Positions 49,601 to 52,466 of a stretch of DNA of 64,000 bases are shown in pieces (within the stretch, counting starts at the first letter, position 1; each line of letters opens with the position of its first letter). The notes beneath the pieces were generated by a model. The model saw nothing but the letters and a program-made list of their open reading frames with translations, ran no database searches and had not been told where the DNA came from. Position numbers and translations under genes: made by a program. This stretch comes from Melitaea cinxia (taxonomy: Eukaryota; Arthropoda; Insecta; Lepidoptera; Nymphalidae): NCBI RefSeq assembly GCF_905220565.1, contig NC_059419.1, positions 7,059,326 through 7,123,325 on the forward strand. The letters are read 5' to 3'.

Positions 49601-51552
49601 AAATATAAAATCGTAGATATTAATAATAATAGCATGGTGTCGTCTCCTGTCAAAGATTTTCATTGTAATAGGAAACTTTGAATAGTTACGGGTTTCTGTA
49701 AAGAGCTCACTATAGACGGCGCCACGGTTCGCTTAAACTGAATATAAAAATCATCATATCAAAAATTTCGATCCAGCGGGTATATCGTTCCATAGCTTAA
49801 TTGGCTAGAGCGCCGACTATAGTTTCTAATAAAGTTAACGAAAAAATAAGTGACGACAACGACGCGTACCTACCGTTACATAAATACGCGTCATCAATGA
49901 TTACTCATTATATCTCGATCAAATTTAAATGAAACTACAAGACAAGCACTAGCTTTCGATTAATACAAGAATTATTAAAATTGGTGAATCCAGTGAAAAG
50001 CTATGCGGTATAATACAAACGTAAATCGACGAAAAAATAGTCCAGTAAATACGTATTATTAGATATAACTTGAAAGGTACTTGTTAGATCTCAAATAAAT
50101 TTTAATGGGGCCACGTGACACGCACCACCTTTAGATTAAAAAAAGAATAATCGGAATCGGTCCATTCAGTAAAAATTTCTGACGTTCACGTTCCGTTCTG
50201 CATACATAAAAAATATACAGACGAATTGAGAACCTCCTCCTTTTTTGGAATTCGGTTAACAAAAAAATTACGCGCACAATGCAAGTTGAAACCTGTCCTA
50301 CCCGTCGTTACGGTGGGCGCGACGTCAAATATCGTTTTCAGGTCACGCATCGGTTGAGTGAGTAAATAAAGATCCGTATCCGTATCCGCGGATCTTGACA
50401 CTAGGTATTTACTAAAGAAAACCGCATCGAAATCGGTTGCGTAGTTTTAAAGATCTAGGCATACAGACAGCGGGAAAAGACTTTTTGTTTTATACTATGT
50501 AGTGATATAGTGTGCTCTTCAATCAAGGGAATTGCATGTTATGTTTATTAAGAACAATAATAAGCTACATAGCATATCATATGCTATATTTCATAGAAGT
50601 GGAGTTATAACTATGTCATAAGATCTGTAAGATGATATGTACCAAGGTGGTCTTATCGTTCTTAGATGCCACGTCTTTTTATACATGCATTAAATCTGGT
50701 TCGTTTCTTTATGCTGCATAGTAAATATTTTAAACATAAATAAAATAGAACTGAGAAATCATGAAAATCAAATTGAGTGAAAACAAATGCAAAAATTCAA
50801 AAAAATTCAAGTAGGTTTTAATGGCACATTTGATAGGTCAAAAGACATATATATTACTCTAAAAATGAGTGTGCCTTAGACCTCACAACTGAAGTAAAAC
50901 TTCTTTAGCAATAGGCCTGCACTGTGTCTTAGATATACGAAACATAACTGGTTAAGAGAGGAAGAGAGAAAGAAAATGTGTGCTCGCACCTCTCTCTCTT
51001 GCTCCATTCGCCTCGCTTGATCACATTTTTCGTAACGCTCATGTCACGCAGTCACCAGTTTACTACCGAAGTCAAGCGTGTGTTAAGAAGTTTTACATCA
51101 AAAATATAGTTAATTTGAAGCTACCGCCGATTCAGAATAAAACTCAATAATCCTAATTTTAAAAGCTTCAGTCATTATAAATTCTGTTATTGAAATTCAG
51201 GGTTCACACAATTTAAGATTGTCAAGGATGTAATTAATTGACAAAACATATTTATGAAAATTATTATATTTACCTTGCCATATCCTTGAGTACCTTCCGG
51301 TTTCGGCGCAGCATCGAAAAGGTTTAATCTTGAATTTTGAAAAAAGTCAGAACTAGAATTTTCTCTTGTAAAGAGTTCGGCCGTCGAACTCTCCCTATTC
51401 AAAGTCGGTCGGGCTCTCACGAATGGATTGCTTCTTGCATTTTTCGCGTGTTTTAGAAAGTTGAATTTATTTATAGGTTCGGGTCCCGGGGTTGTTGAGG
51501 TAGTGTCATCTGATGTGCTACTAGATGTCGGGGAGTCGGGAACAGACGCCAT
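13442..51552 (-). CDS. M13 zinc metallopeptidase, neprilysin family (whole gene, 14 coding exons)
   Basis: Fourteen exons with GT/AG junctions and closed phases add to 2511 coding bases, 836 residues plus stop. Predicted layout: Ser/Thr/Pro-rich cytoplasmic tail (1-108), one membrane span (about 109-131, type II), then a Cys-rich extracellular peptidase. Visible hallmarks are CDDFYEFACGGW, the FAVGAMFVREVFH block, substrate-binding NAYY (632-635), zinc motif HELTH (673-677, catalytic E674), ENIAD (733-737, third zinc ligand E733 and D737), a His/Arg pair H798 and R804 spaced as in neprilysin H711/R717, and the terminal CEIW. Several N-x-S/T sites are present. Family members cleave small regulatory peptides on the hydrophobic side at the cell surface. 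With all key residues kept, the enzyme should be active. It is longer than human neprilysin (about 750 residues), mainly because of the long N-terminal tail. Which insect Nep paralogue it is cannot be decided here. The gene spans 38 kb, half of it intron 1. Confidence 0.95.
13783..14130 (+). mobile_element. tRNA-derived SINE A, full-length copy with target-site duplication
   Basis: Starts GACGCCGCGTTGGCGCAACG (A-box-like) with a B box GGGTTCGATCCCC at about 13842, and ends CAGCAGTGGGATATTACAGG then CTGAAGCGTA. Perfect 10-bp duplications ACAATTTTAA flank it at 13773-13782 and 14131-14140, giving a 348-bp element inserted in intron 13 of the peptidase, antisense to the gene. Open frames on both strands inside it are not genes. 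Confidence 0.92.
14172..14367 (+). mobile_element. Helitron-like non-autonomous element, copy 2
   Basis: Starts TCTTATATAAGTATAAAATT, carries CTCCGAAACGGTTAGACGGA, and ends GCAAAACAACGTTTGCGGGG then TCAGCTAG, with a terminal hairpin followed by CTAG. Internally shortened relative to the copy at 54562. Lies in intron 13. Confidence 0.82.
14593..14732 (-). CDS. Neprilysin-like peptidase exon 13: third zinc ligand
   Basis: Encodes GENIADNGGLKASFHAYLEY and LFFISFAQ. The ExxxD motif (E733, D737) provides the third zinc ligand and its orienting Asp. Acceptor CCTTTTACAG, donor GTAATA, phase 0. Confidence 0.97.
15021..15151 (-). CDS. Neprilysin-like peptidase exon 12
   Basis: Completes Arg, then FGNLNRWWNNATINKFKKRT and CIQDQYSKYKMEGQNLNGKQ; W-W and the Cys match the family's FD..G....WW....F..+..C pattern. 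Donor GTAATA, phase 1. Confidence 0.95.
15221..15530. repeat. Dispersed 'TTAACCGACTTC' repeat, copy 2
   Basis: Bounded by AATTGTGTTTACTCGCAAAC and AAGTCGGTTAAAA; contains GATACCATCATCAGATCCCA and TATCTCATTTCTAACAAGAA. Internally deleted relative to the 620-bp copy at 43543. Lies in intron 11 of the peptidase. Confidence 0.8.
15686..15875 (-). CDS. Neprilysin-like peptidase exon 11: active site
   Basis: Holds NAYY (residues 632-635, substrate backbone binding), QIVFPAGILQLPFYD, and [20 protein letters not shown] with the HExxH zinc motif. The usual family form is GHEITHGFDD(N/Q)GR, so L675 and A678 are conservative changes. Donor GTAAAA in phase 2. Confidence 0.97.
16136..16297 (-). CDS. Neprilysin-like peptidase exon 10
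   Basis: Encodes GFPDYILNKEELDKQYEEL to LDQPVNKTKW; acceptor TTATTTCAG and donor GTAAAT, phase 1. It leads directly into the substrate-binding NAYY exon. Confidence 0.95.
16557..16805 (-). mobile_element. SINE-like repeat B, diverged copy
   Basis: Poly(T) then TATATGACTAGTTCGGCAAG, GCTTATAGACCTGCAACACC and GTATTATTTAGCTGGAATCT in family order, with many substitutions and a missing GTACGGCTCACCTGATGG segment. Lies in intron 9 of the peptidase. Confidence 0.75.
16836..17018 (-). CDS. Neprilysin-like peptidase exon 9
   Basis: Completes the Gly of GFAVGAMFVREVFHGEAK, a hallmark M13 block, and continues through KKHLKYLDWMDAETREAAE to ITDMI; donor GTAAGG, phase 1. Confidence 0.95.
17286..17449 (-). 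CDS. Neprilysin-like peptidase exon 8
   Basis: Begins TLTSYMMWQVSRSL after acceptor AACTTTCAG and ends RYCVTDTNNAI before donor GTAAGA, phase 1. The WRYCV segment holds a conserved disulphide cysteine. Confidence 0.95.
17620..17765. mobile_element. LINE 3'-tail fragment
   Basis: GCCCGGCTGGACCAACGATT, then TAGTGGACTACAATAGGCTG and a GACTGACTGACTGACT-like tail, resemble LINE 3' ends of the 'cagcagtggactgtaataggctg' kind seen elsewhere in the window. In intron 7 of the peptidase. Confidence 0.5.
18075..18357 (-). mobile_element. SINE-like repeat B, well preserved copy
   Basis: About 283 bp from poly(T)-ATGTGACTAGGTCGGCAAAC to GCTGTGCCCTACCTCAG, containing CGTACGGCTCACCTGATGGT and AGCTGTGATCTTCTGTAAGG. 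Nearly identical to the copy interrupting the SINE at 44260. In intron 7, same strand as the gene when read from the poly(A) side. Confidence 0.85.
18421..18518 (-). CDS. Neprilysin-like peptidase exon 7
   Basis: Ninety-eight bases after acceptor TGTTTTCCAG, encoding IPDNERIVVYAPEYFKNLTK and IRKYSKTEEDQ; donor GTAAGT in phase 2. Confidence 0.95.
18766..19086 (-). CDS. Neprilysin-like peptidase exon 6
   Basis: One hundred and seven codons from LDQGGLNLPTRDNYLNRT to FKLVNRT, donor GTACGT, phase 0 at both ends. Contains the family phrase FETELANITIPAEDRRD and the YNPYTV..W segment. Confidence 0.95.
19353..19425 (-). CDS. Neprilysin-like peptidase exon 5 (small)
   Basis: A 73-base exon missed by simple open-frame searches. 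Acceptor TTATTTTCAG and donor GTTAGT frame YNLGGLFNWAVTEDD and RNSSKHVIV, matching the short domain link before the LDQ.GL.LP segment of M13 proteins. Phases (in 2, out 0) close exactly with neighbours. Confidence 0.9.
19761..20072 (+). mobile_element. Helitron-like non-autonomous element, copy 3 with internal duplication
   Basis: Starts TCTAATATATAAAATTCTCG and ends GGCAAACAACGTTTGCAGGG then TCAGCTAG. The GCAAAC-AAC-GTTTGC stem lies just upstream of the CTAG end. A block with 'CATCTATTTTTCA..CCCTAAGTTATA' occurs twice (about 19879 and 19978), each followed by a G run, so the interior has been tandemly duplicated. In intron 4, directly beside the repeat split by the copia element. Confidence 0.85.
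20073..20173 (-). mobile_element. LINE-tail repeat C, left part (split by copia insertion)
   Basis: CATCATCATCATTCCAGCCT, CAGTCCACTGCTGGACAAAG and GTGAACTCATGTGTGTTGC match the left part of the copies at 31549 and 60243. Read on the minus strand, the repeat ends in GATGAT units. It stops at the copia LTR and resumes at 24529. Confidence 0.88.
20174..20321 (-). repeat. Copia element 3' LTR
   Basis: 148 bp, TGTTGGAATATATATTAAAT to ATATATAAAACCTTCA on the plus strand. It differs from the other LTR by one indel in the A run near 20262 and one substitution near 20291. Confidence 0.93.
20322..20330 (-). other. Copia polypurine tract
   Basis: AGGAGGAG on the minus strand directly before the 3' LTR start TGAAGG, the expected plus-strand priming site. 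Confidence 0.8.
20328..20663 (-). pseudogene. Copia RNase H C-terminal part (frameshifted)
   Basis: 111 codons with MSTSEAEYMAL, LIYSDSQAAI and KHIDLRTHFIRQHV, the C-terminal copia RNase H. It is displaced from the preceding frame by a deletion of a few bases, leaving two incompatible frames. Confidence 0.9.
20666..22771 (-). pseudogene. Copia integrase core, reverse transcriptase and start of RNase H
   Basis: About 700 codons in the same frame as the gag part; between the two lie a short readable stretch and a TAG at 22796. Visible are integrase QSDNGTEY and PQQNGLSERKNRSLL, the reverse transcriptase palm with YVDDL, KKALYGLKQSGRQWFKKL and FLGIQVNIKQ, and the RNase H start YGFADADWASC. The frame is lost after GGCISQGNKEQ; RNase H continues in another frame at 20663. 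Confidence 0.92.
22907..24310 (-). pseudogene. Copia gag, protease and start of integrase (ends at premature stop)
   Basis: 467 codons. The order seen is a gag domain starting MMTSTNYRIEPLKKDNYDTW, a zinc knuckle CFKCKKKGHKASVC (CX2CX4HX4C), a protease motif CLDSGCSSHM (D-S-G), the GAG-pre-integrase zinc segment with LGHINESDLKLL and CETCIKGK, and the first integrase residues HTDVCGP. A TGA then truncates it. The frame continues beyond the stop, so this is a nonsense mutation and not a natural gag boundary. Confidence 0.92.
24365..24377 (-). other. Copia primer-binding site (initiator tRNA-Met 3' end)
   Basis: Reads TGGTAGCAGAGCG on the minus strand, two bases inside the 5' LTR. It complements the 3' end of insect initiator tRNA-Met at about 12 of 13 bases. 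Confidence 0.8.
24380..24528 (-). repeat. Copia element 5' LTR
   Basis: 149 bp, about 98-99% identical to the 3' LTR, ending at the second GTTGC target duplication. Confidence 0.93.
24529..24785 (-). mobile_element. LINE-tail repeat C, right part (split by copia insertion)
   Basis: Continues after the copia element with GTTGCCCATAGTCACCACGC, GCACCGAAGACGCTGCTGCC, ATCCCTTAGTTGCCTCTTAC and GTAGCCACACAGCA. Joined to 20073-20173 it matches the unbroken copy at 31549-31887. Confidence 0.88.
25003..25216 (-). CDS. Neprilysin-like peptidase exon 4
   Basis: Acceptor GATGTTACAG; encodes EKINATDPKSAEVKARVYYD, ACIDTNETIEKLG and a LGGWHLLPN block typical of M13 N-terminal domains. Donor GTAAGT in phase 2. 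A copia element lies in the next intron (19426-25002). Confidence 0.95.
26095..27390 (-). pseudogene. Non-LTR retrotransposon remnant (reverse transcriptase pieces)
   Basis: On the minus strand, scattered frames read LQGSMLSPLMFFIY (a decayed form of the PQGS.L.P.LF.IY reverse transcriptase box, about 27265-27310), then SEAKNLGVIFNSNLHFENHI, VVKNRLYRLKTLYKI and HVGPRLNHAGLLNMSVRRTL. All are typical of the RT C-terminal region of Jockey/I-like LINEs. Stops and frame changes separate the pieces. A tail-like region with TTTATTGCAATTCAAACACC near 26138 may be its 3' end. It lies in intron 3 of the peptidase, sense orientation. Confidence 0.75.
27458..27655 (+). repeat. Dispersed element D ('CCCGCCCCGGCTTCGC'), copy 1
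   Basis: Begins CTAGGGTCCCGCCCCGGCTT near 27458 and includes CAAATCGGTTGAGTAGGTT, as in elements at 41112 and 50404. Probably a non-autonomous DNA element; class uncertain. Confidence 0.55.
27656..28909. other. Peptidase intron 3, remainder
   Basis: No gene or clear repeat. AT-rich intronic sequence leading to exon 3. Confidence 0.5.
28910..29122 (-). CDS. Neprilysin-like peptidase exon 3: first ectodomain Cys block
   Basis: Acceptor TTTCTTTCAG; completes a Glu codon, then SSVCLSSSCIYTASEVI and CDDFYEFACGGWIRNNPIPE, the signature N-terminal block of the M13 ectodomain with its conserved disulphide cysteines. Donor GTAAGG in phase 1. Confidence 0.95.
29350..29602 (+). mobile_element. SINE A, 5'-truncated copy with target-site duplication
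   Basis: Starts inside the family at TATTGGCCATACACGTGTTT and runs to the usual 3' end ATTACAGGCTGAAGC. Identical 11-bp duplications GTTCCAGTTCA flank it (29339-29349 and 29603-29613), so it inserted already truncated, without its tRNA-like promoter. In intron 2 of the peptidase. Confidence 0.9.
29614..31548. other. Peptidase intron 2, central part
   Basis: No coding exon, RNA gene or repeat recognised. Confidence 0.45.
31549..31887 (-). mobile_element. LINE-tail repeat C, complete copy
   Basis: CATCATTACAGCCTATACAG, GTGAACTCATGTGTTTTGCC, CACCACGCTGGGCAGGCGGG, CGAAGACGCTGCTGCCCGTC and CGCAGCCACACAG in order. Read on the minus strand, the 3' end carries GAT units as in lepidopteran LINE tails. 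It serves as the unbroken reference for the copy split by copia. In intron 2, close to exon 2. Confidence 0.8.
31918..32083 (-). CDS. Neprilysin-like peptidase exon 2: membrane anchor
   Basis: Acceptor TTGTTACAG, phase 0. Encodes GVSFIGWHQRTKLER, then the hydrophobic span VLLVTTAVLFVAVILTTGVL, then a lumenal stem ending PCYQPEPK. Donor GTATGA leaves one base (phase 1). Basic residues before the span and a Cys-containing stem after it fit the type II topology of M13 enzymes. Confidence 0.9.
32177..32434 (-). mobile_element. SINE-like repeat B, old diverged copy
   Basis: GGTAAACAAGCGTTCATTAC, GTAGCCTATGAACACCAATA and TTTCCTGCTGTGTCCTACCT follow the family order with heavy divergence. In intron 1, about 100 bp upstream of exon 2. 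Confidence 0.7.
33046..33386. repeat. Dispersed 'TTAACCGACTTC' repeat, copy 3
   Basis: Bounded by AATTGTGTTTGCGGGCAAAC and GAAGTCGGTTAAAA; contains ATCAGATCCTGGTTTCCTTA and AAACGACGAAGTTATCCCCG. In intron 1. Confidence 0.8.
33835..34105 (+). mobile_element. SINE A, internally deleted copy with target-site duplication
   Basis: Starts at AACGCCGCGTTGGCGCAATG with B box GTGGTTCGATCCAC; the 3' part is shortened between GGGAATATATCC and GATATTACAGACT. Perfect 12-bp duplications TAGTGTAATCTC lie at 33823-33834 and 34106-34117. In intron 1. Confidence 0.92.
34118..35526. other. Peptidase intron 1, AT-rich stretch
   Basis: No exon, RNA gene or repeat recognised. Minus-strand open frames at 34819-35019 and 35089-35385 have no family resemblance and are treated as chance. 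Confidence 0.45.
35527..35690 (+). mobile_element. LINE-tail repeat C, fragment in the opposite orientation
   Basis: GCGTCTTCGGTGCGACAAAG, AACAGATGAGTTCACGCTAT, GTCCAGTAGTGGAGTGTGAT and a CATGATGATGACGATAATA tail: repeat C with its 3' end to the right, lacking the central part. Confidence 0.7.
35902..36025 (-). repeat. Helitron-like fragment, third family
   Basis: TTACTAGCTGTGCCTTGCGG at the left equals a minus-strand CTAG-type end. The block GGGTACATTACAAACTTAGT is found inverted at 56292-56340, so both are copies of one decayed family. Related CTAGCTGTGCCCCGCG starts at 55312. Confidence 0.55.
36026..36984. other. Peptidase intron 1, unassigned
   Basis: AT-rich, no recognisable feature. 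Confidence 0.4.
36985..37135 (+). pseudogene. LINE C-terminal coding fragment
   Basis: Plus-strand frame reads HIANRISKLKWQWAGN, a stop, then SRRVLEWRPRLGKRSVGH. This 'KLKWQWAGH..RR.DGRW..+VLEWRPR.GKR..GRP' block is common to LINEs of the type whose product ends shortly afterwards. Highly truncated. Confidence 0.75.
37149..37412 (-). mobile_element. LINE-tail repeat C, copy lacking the GAT tail
   Basis: AATAGCGTGAACTCATGTGT, GCTGCTGCCCGTCTTCGGCC, CTTAGTTGCCTCTTACGACA and CCGTAACCAAACAGC in family order, directly after the LINE fragment at 36985. Confidence 0.75.
37715..37845 (+). mobile_element. Helitron-like fragment, second family, copy 2
   Basis: Starts TCTATATATATAAAAATGAA and continues TGCATTTGATCATGTCACGA and GAGCCCACAAAGGTTTCTGA, matching 7199-7365. 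Its 3' end is not recognisable. Confidence 0.6.
38320..38640. repeat. Degenerate short tandem repeat (GCGACATGATGCGAAA-like)
   Basis: Phrases GGCGACATGATACGAAATAT, GACGCGACATGAAACGCTTC, GACGCAATGCGAAACGGTGC and GGATGCGATGCGAAACATTG recur at irregular spacing together with CATGTAAT(C/G)GA. They look like an eroded minisatellite of mixed 16-25 bp units. No protein frame runs through it. Confidence 0.6.
38641..40239. other. Peptidase intron 1, unassigned
   Basis: AT-rich; no exon or repeat recognised apart from short palindromic bits (for example GTTTGCATTTATG at 39058 against CATAAATGCAAAC at 39091, an inverted repeat enclosing about 20 bp). Confidence 0.4.
40240..40450 (+). mobile_element. 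Possible retroposon 3' end
   Basis: TTTCTTTGTACCTTGGTCTG then AAATAAACTTATATTATTAT looks like a LINE 3' UTR ending in an AATAAA and ATT tail. No coding sequence attached; low certainty. Confidence 0.35.
41112..41312 (+). repeat. Dispersed element D, copy 2
   Basis: AACTAGCGACCCGCCCCGGC at the left, then CTATTTACTAAAGAAAACTG and ACAGATAGCGGGAAGCGACT to TTTATACTATGTAATGATGA. The second half matches 50404-50506 closely. Confidence 0.65.
41313..42165. other. Peptidase intron 1, unassigned
   Basis: Very AT-rich, nothing recognised. Confidence 0.4.
42166..43237. mobile_element. DNA transposon-like element with terminal inverted repeats, 1.07 kb
   Basis: The left end AAAGGGGACTATCCATTTTC is matched inverted by the right end (AAAGTGGACAGTCCCCTTT); the shared terminus is AAAGGGGACT(A/G)TCCA(T/C)TTT. 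A second shared element, CGGCCC/GGGGCCG, lies just inside both ends. No transposase frame is visible, and a target duplication is not clear. Probably a non-autonomous DNA transposon of unassigned superfamily. Confidence 0.65.
43543..44162. repeat. Dispersed 'TTAACCGACTTC' repeat, longest copy (620 bp)
   Basis: Runs from TTAACCGACTTCAAAAAAAG to GTTTGCGAGCAAACACAATT and gives the fullest view of the family. It contains two internal half-similar segments (GATTTCGACAAATTTTGTTT, and GATTTTGATAATTTTT twice) that alternate 'assessment of contact' phrases such as CCGATTTTGATAATTTTT. No coding frame. Confidence 0.85.
44181..44759 (-). mobile_element. SINE A, minus-strand copy interrupted by SINE-like B
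   Basis: The 3' part CTGTAACATCCTACTGCTGG to GTTGCTCCAC (44181-44259) and the 5' part TGCGGGTAGGCGGATATATT to GAACCCGCAATGGCACACGC (44542-44759) are two pieces of one SINE A. The 5' head shares TATTTATTTCCGG-type sequence with the copy at 5345. Confidence 0.85.
44260..44541 (-). mobile_element. SINE-like repeat B inserted in SINE A
   Basis: TTTTTTTATACAACTAGGTC to GTGCCCTACCTCAGT, nearly identical to 18075-18357. It sits precisely within SINE A, so it is the younger insertion. Confidence 0.88.
44794..45090. repeat. Dispersed 'TTAACCGACTTC' repeat, copy 5
   Basis: AATTGTGTTTGCTCGCAAAG to TTGAAGTCGGTTAAAA, containing CATCAGATCCTGGTTTCCTT and ATCAAAATCGGTTCATAAGC. In intron 1, only about 40 bp from the end of the SINE A copy. 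Confidence 0.8.
45600..46440 (-). pseudogene. LINE reverse transcriptase C-terminal fragment, 5'-truncated
   Basis: A 250-residue frame (46426-45674) reads SDWGDANLVKFNASKTQAC, LLGVTLSSTLNFGSYIETKA, SKVRRYFTPEQLLNLYQVQV, SCMEYCSHLWDDSAKYQLEL, RRARRLIGDD and STFLIRTAKEWNSLPASVFP, the thumb and post-RT region of a non-LTR (Jockey/CR1-like) retrotransposon. The frame is lost at the extreme C terminus (GIFSRE then stop; downstream matches another frame). The 5' side is cut near 46440, as in a typical dead-on-arrival insertion; the AT-rich 3' tail is near 45600-45660. In intron 1, sense strand. Confidence 0.9.
46482..46876. mobile_element. MITE with 16-bp perfect terminal inverted repeats
   Basis: CGGTCTTACTTATAAA at 46482-46497 is repeated perfectly inverted at 46861-46876. 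Subterminal GCTTAGC-type motifs (TTGCTTAGCAACGG left, AGTATTGCTTAGCGAG right) recur and are also spread through the 395-bp interior. No coding frame and no certain target duplication. It abuts the LINE fragment. Confidence 0.85.
46877..47924. other. Peptidase intron 1, unassigned
   Basis: AT-rich; nothing recognised. Confidence 0.4.
47925..48062 (+). mobile_element. SINE-like repeat B, 5'-truncated plus-orientation copy
   Basis: GGTCGGGAACGCGCTTGTGA, AGTCTATAAGCTACGGTAAT and GTTTGCCGACCTAGTTGTAT, then ACAAAAAG: the 3' half of the family in the opposite direction to the other copies, ending in the A-rich tail. Confidence 0.8.
48555..49500. repeat. Large inverted repeat (foldback), arms of about 316 and 334 bp
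   Basis: Left arm 48555-48870 and right arm 49167-49500 are inverted copies: ATAAGTTATTTTC, AACGATCTCGACTCCAAGAT, GGTTTTTTAACAAACAAT and GCATAAATTCATGTTTAAAT on the left reappear reverse-complemented on the right, and the inner ends match over CATACAGCCTTGTTTC. Divergence between arms is moderate with small indels. The 296-bp loop holds a LINE coding fragment. Left of the arm, 48470-48554 is a CACACGTTATTTTCACATTT tandem tract. In intron 1 of the peptidase, a transcript would form a long hairpin. Confidence 0.85.
48872..49021 (+). pseudogene. LINE C-terminal fragment within the foldback loop
   Basis: Fifty codons including the stop read WGRPAHTWQRTIDAELRAAG, LSWRNVEREAQDRSRW and RRLARALCTTGAP. 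This 'GRP..TW.RT...EL...GLSW....A.DR.RWR.L..AL' block is the C terminus of many LINE reverse transcriptase proteins. The local base composition is GC-rich against AT-rich surroundings, and an ACAACAACAACATAG tail follows. Opposite-strand open frames here are shadows. Confidence 0.85.
49503..49620. repeat. Short inverted repeat enclosing a tRNA-like 3' end
   Basis: The 26-bp arms 49503-49528 and 49595-49620 (ATATCTACGATTTTAT..TTGTGTTA) match inverted with one mismatch. Between them lie CCGCTGGAGCGGTC and TTTTTGATATGATATTC, the 3' end of the tRNA-like repeat seen at 57532, then ATTCCTAATGTGGGGG, shared with the copy at 11007. It starts three bases from the outer end of the foldback. Confidence 0.75.
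49755..49830 (+). repeat. tRNA-like repeat, 5' half
   Basis: ATATCAAAAATTTCGATC, then CGTTCCATAGCTTAATTGGC and TAGAGCGCCGAC, is the 5' half of the tRNA-like unit in plus orientation. It stops in the anticodon arm, and the next repeat family begins shortly after. The matching 3' half lies upstream at 49529-49575, not downstream. Confidence 0.65.
49870..50259. repeat. Dispersed 'TTAACCGACTTC' repeat, copy 6
   Basis: ATCAATGATTACTCATTATA, AAATCGACGAAAAAATAGTC and GAACCTCCTCCTTTTTTGGA to TTCGGTTAAC. The left boundary is unclear. Confidence 0.7.
50404..50506 (+). repeat. Dispersed element D, 3' fragment
   Basis: TATTTACTAAAGAAAACCGC, ATCGGTTGCGTAGTTTTAAA and ACAGACAGCGGGAAAAGACT to TTTATACTATGTAGTGATAT, matching the second half of 41112-41312. 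Confidence 0.65.
50891..51099. mobile_element. MITE-like element with GAAGTAAAACTTCTT ends, copy 1
   Basis: Left end GAAGTAAAACTTCTTTAGC; right end TTAAGAAGTTTTACATC is its inverted counterpart. The interior carries GCTCGCACCTCTCTCTCTTG, TTCGCCTCGCTTGATCACAT and TAACGCTCATGTCACGCAGT, which reappear inverted in the copy at 58280. It lies about 175 bp from the peptidase's first coding exon, inside intron 1. Confidence 0.75.
51274..51552 (-). CDS. Neprilysin-like peptidase exon 1: start and cytoplasmic tail
   Basis: Ninety-three codons from MASVPDSPTSS to GTQGYGK, ending before the donor GTAAAT in phase 0. The ATG lies in ACAATGGCG, a good insect start context, and an in-frame TAG at 51580-51582 just upstream excludes an earlier start in this exon. 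Composition is Ser/Thr/Pro rich, then basic (NPFVRARPTLNRE), fitting a cytoplasmic tail with possible phosphorylation sites. Intron 1 (32084-51273) is 19.2 kb, and alternative first exons inside it cannot be excluded. Confidence 0.85.
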
Positions 51553-52466
51553 TGTTCGAGAGCCAGTTTCAAATAAATCCTATTTATCTTTTTGAAAAAG
51601 TTATATTGAATGTTCTGTGTTGTTTACGTTATTTCTTTTTGTTGGTTTGTGCCTTTTCAAATAATGTCACGTTTTGTTAGGTATCGTTGCTACTGTTTGC
51701 GTCGTAAATTAATTAAATTGAAATTTATTTAAACATTTTCATTTATAACAATTAATCAGCAGATTAAAAATCTTGAACTCATAATAGTTAACCCTGTTTG
51801 TTATATCACTATAATTTTCATCACACTTATACTGTACTTCAAAATTATGGTTTTATATTTAAAAGTAGCTGGTGAATATTTTTTATTTAAATGTTAAATA
51901 TTGGGATTTTTTTGTTTACTGCTTTCGATAAATGTTTTCATATAAAAAAATTAAAAATATGAATATTTTTACTAAAATATTTAATTTTTATACGTCCGTA
52001 CGCGTATAAACACGACGCGGTACTGTCTGTAATGGGACAGAATCAGAACGAGAGCGACTTGCGCACGCGCATTTTACATTATGTTTAAATACATATTTCA
52101 GTTCGTTATTAAAGATAAATTCTATACATACTGCATGACCCCCGTATCTTTGGTATTTATCTGTATTCATCGAAGGCCAAAAAATTCTCGATTTTTAATG
52201 GATGTATTTTTTAAATATTTCTCATTTATTTATATTTCTCTTAATAATTAAGACATTTACATAAAATGAAAATGATGTACAAAAGATTTATATATTATTA
52301 TTTAAGAAAATCGTTTTGACAAACTGTGGACAGAAACTGTCTAAAATTCTAAAAGTATTTTGCTTGGCAAAGAAATATTATATAATTACAGGATTTTGTC
52401 TTATTAGGTAAACTATGTAGTAGTAGTCCTCATCGATTTCGATGACGGCGACCCAGGGAGTCATGA
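51553..52466. promoter_or_regulatory. Upstream region of the peptidase gene
   Basis: Expected to contain the 5' UTR and promoter of the minus-strand peptidase. The in-frame TAG at 51580-51582 lies in the 5' leader. A GC-rich pocket at 52005-52072 (CGTACGCGTATAAACACGAC, then GAGAGCGACTTGCGCACGCG) stands out in AT-rich DNA and could be a promoter element or an unrecognised repeat. No transcription start can be assigned. The open frame at 51988-52170 has no support as a gene. Confidence 0.35.
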
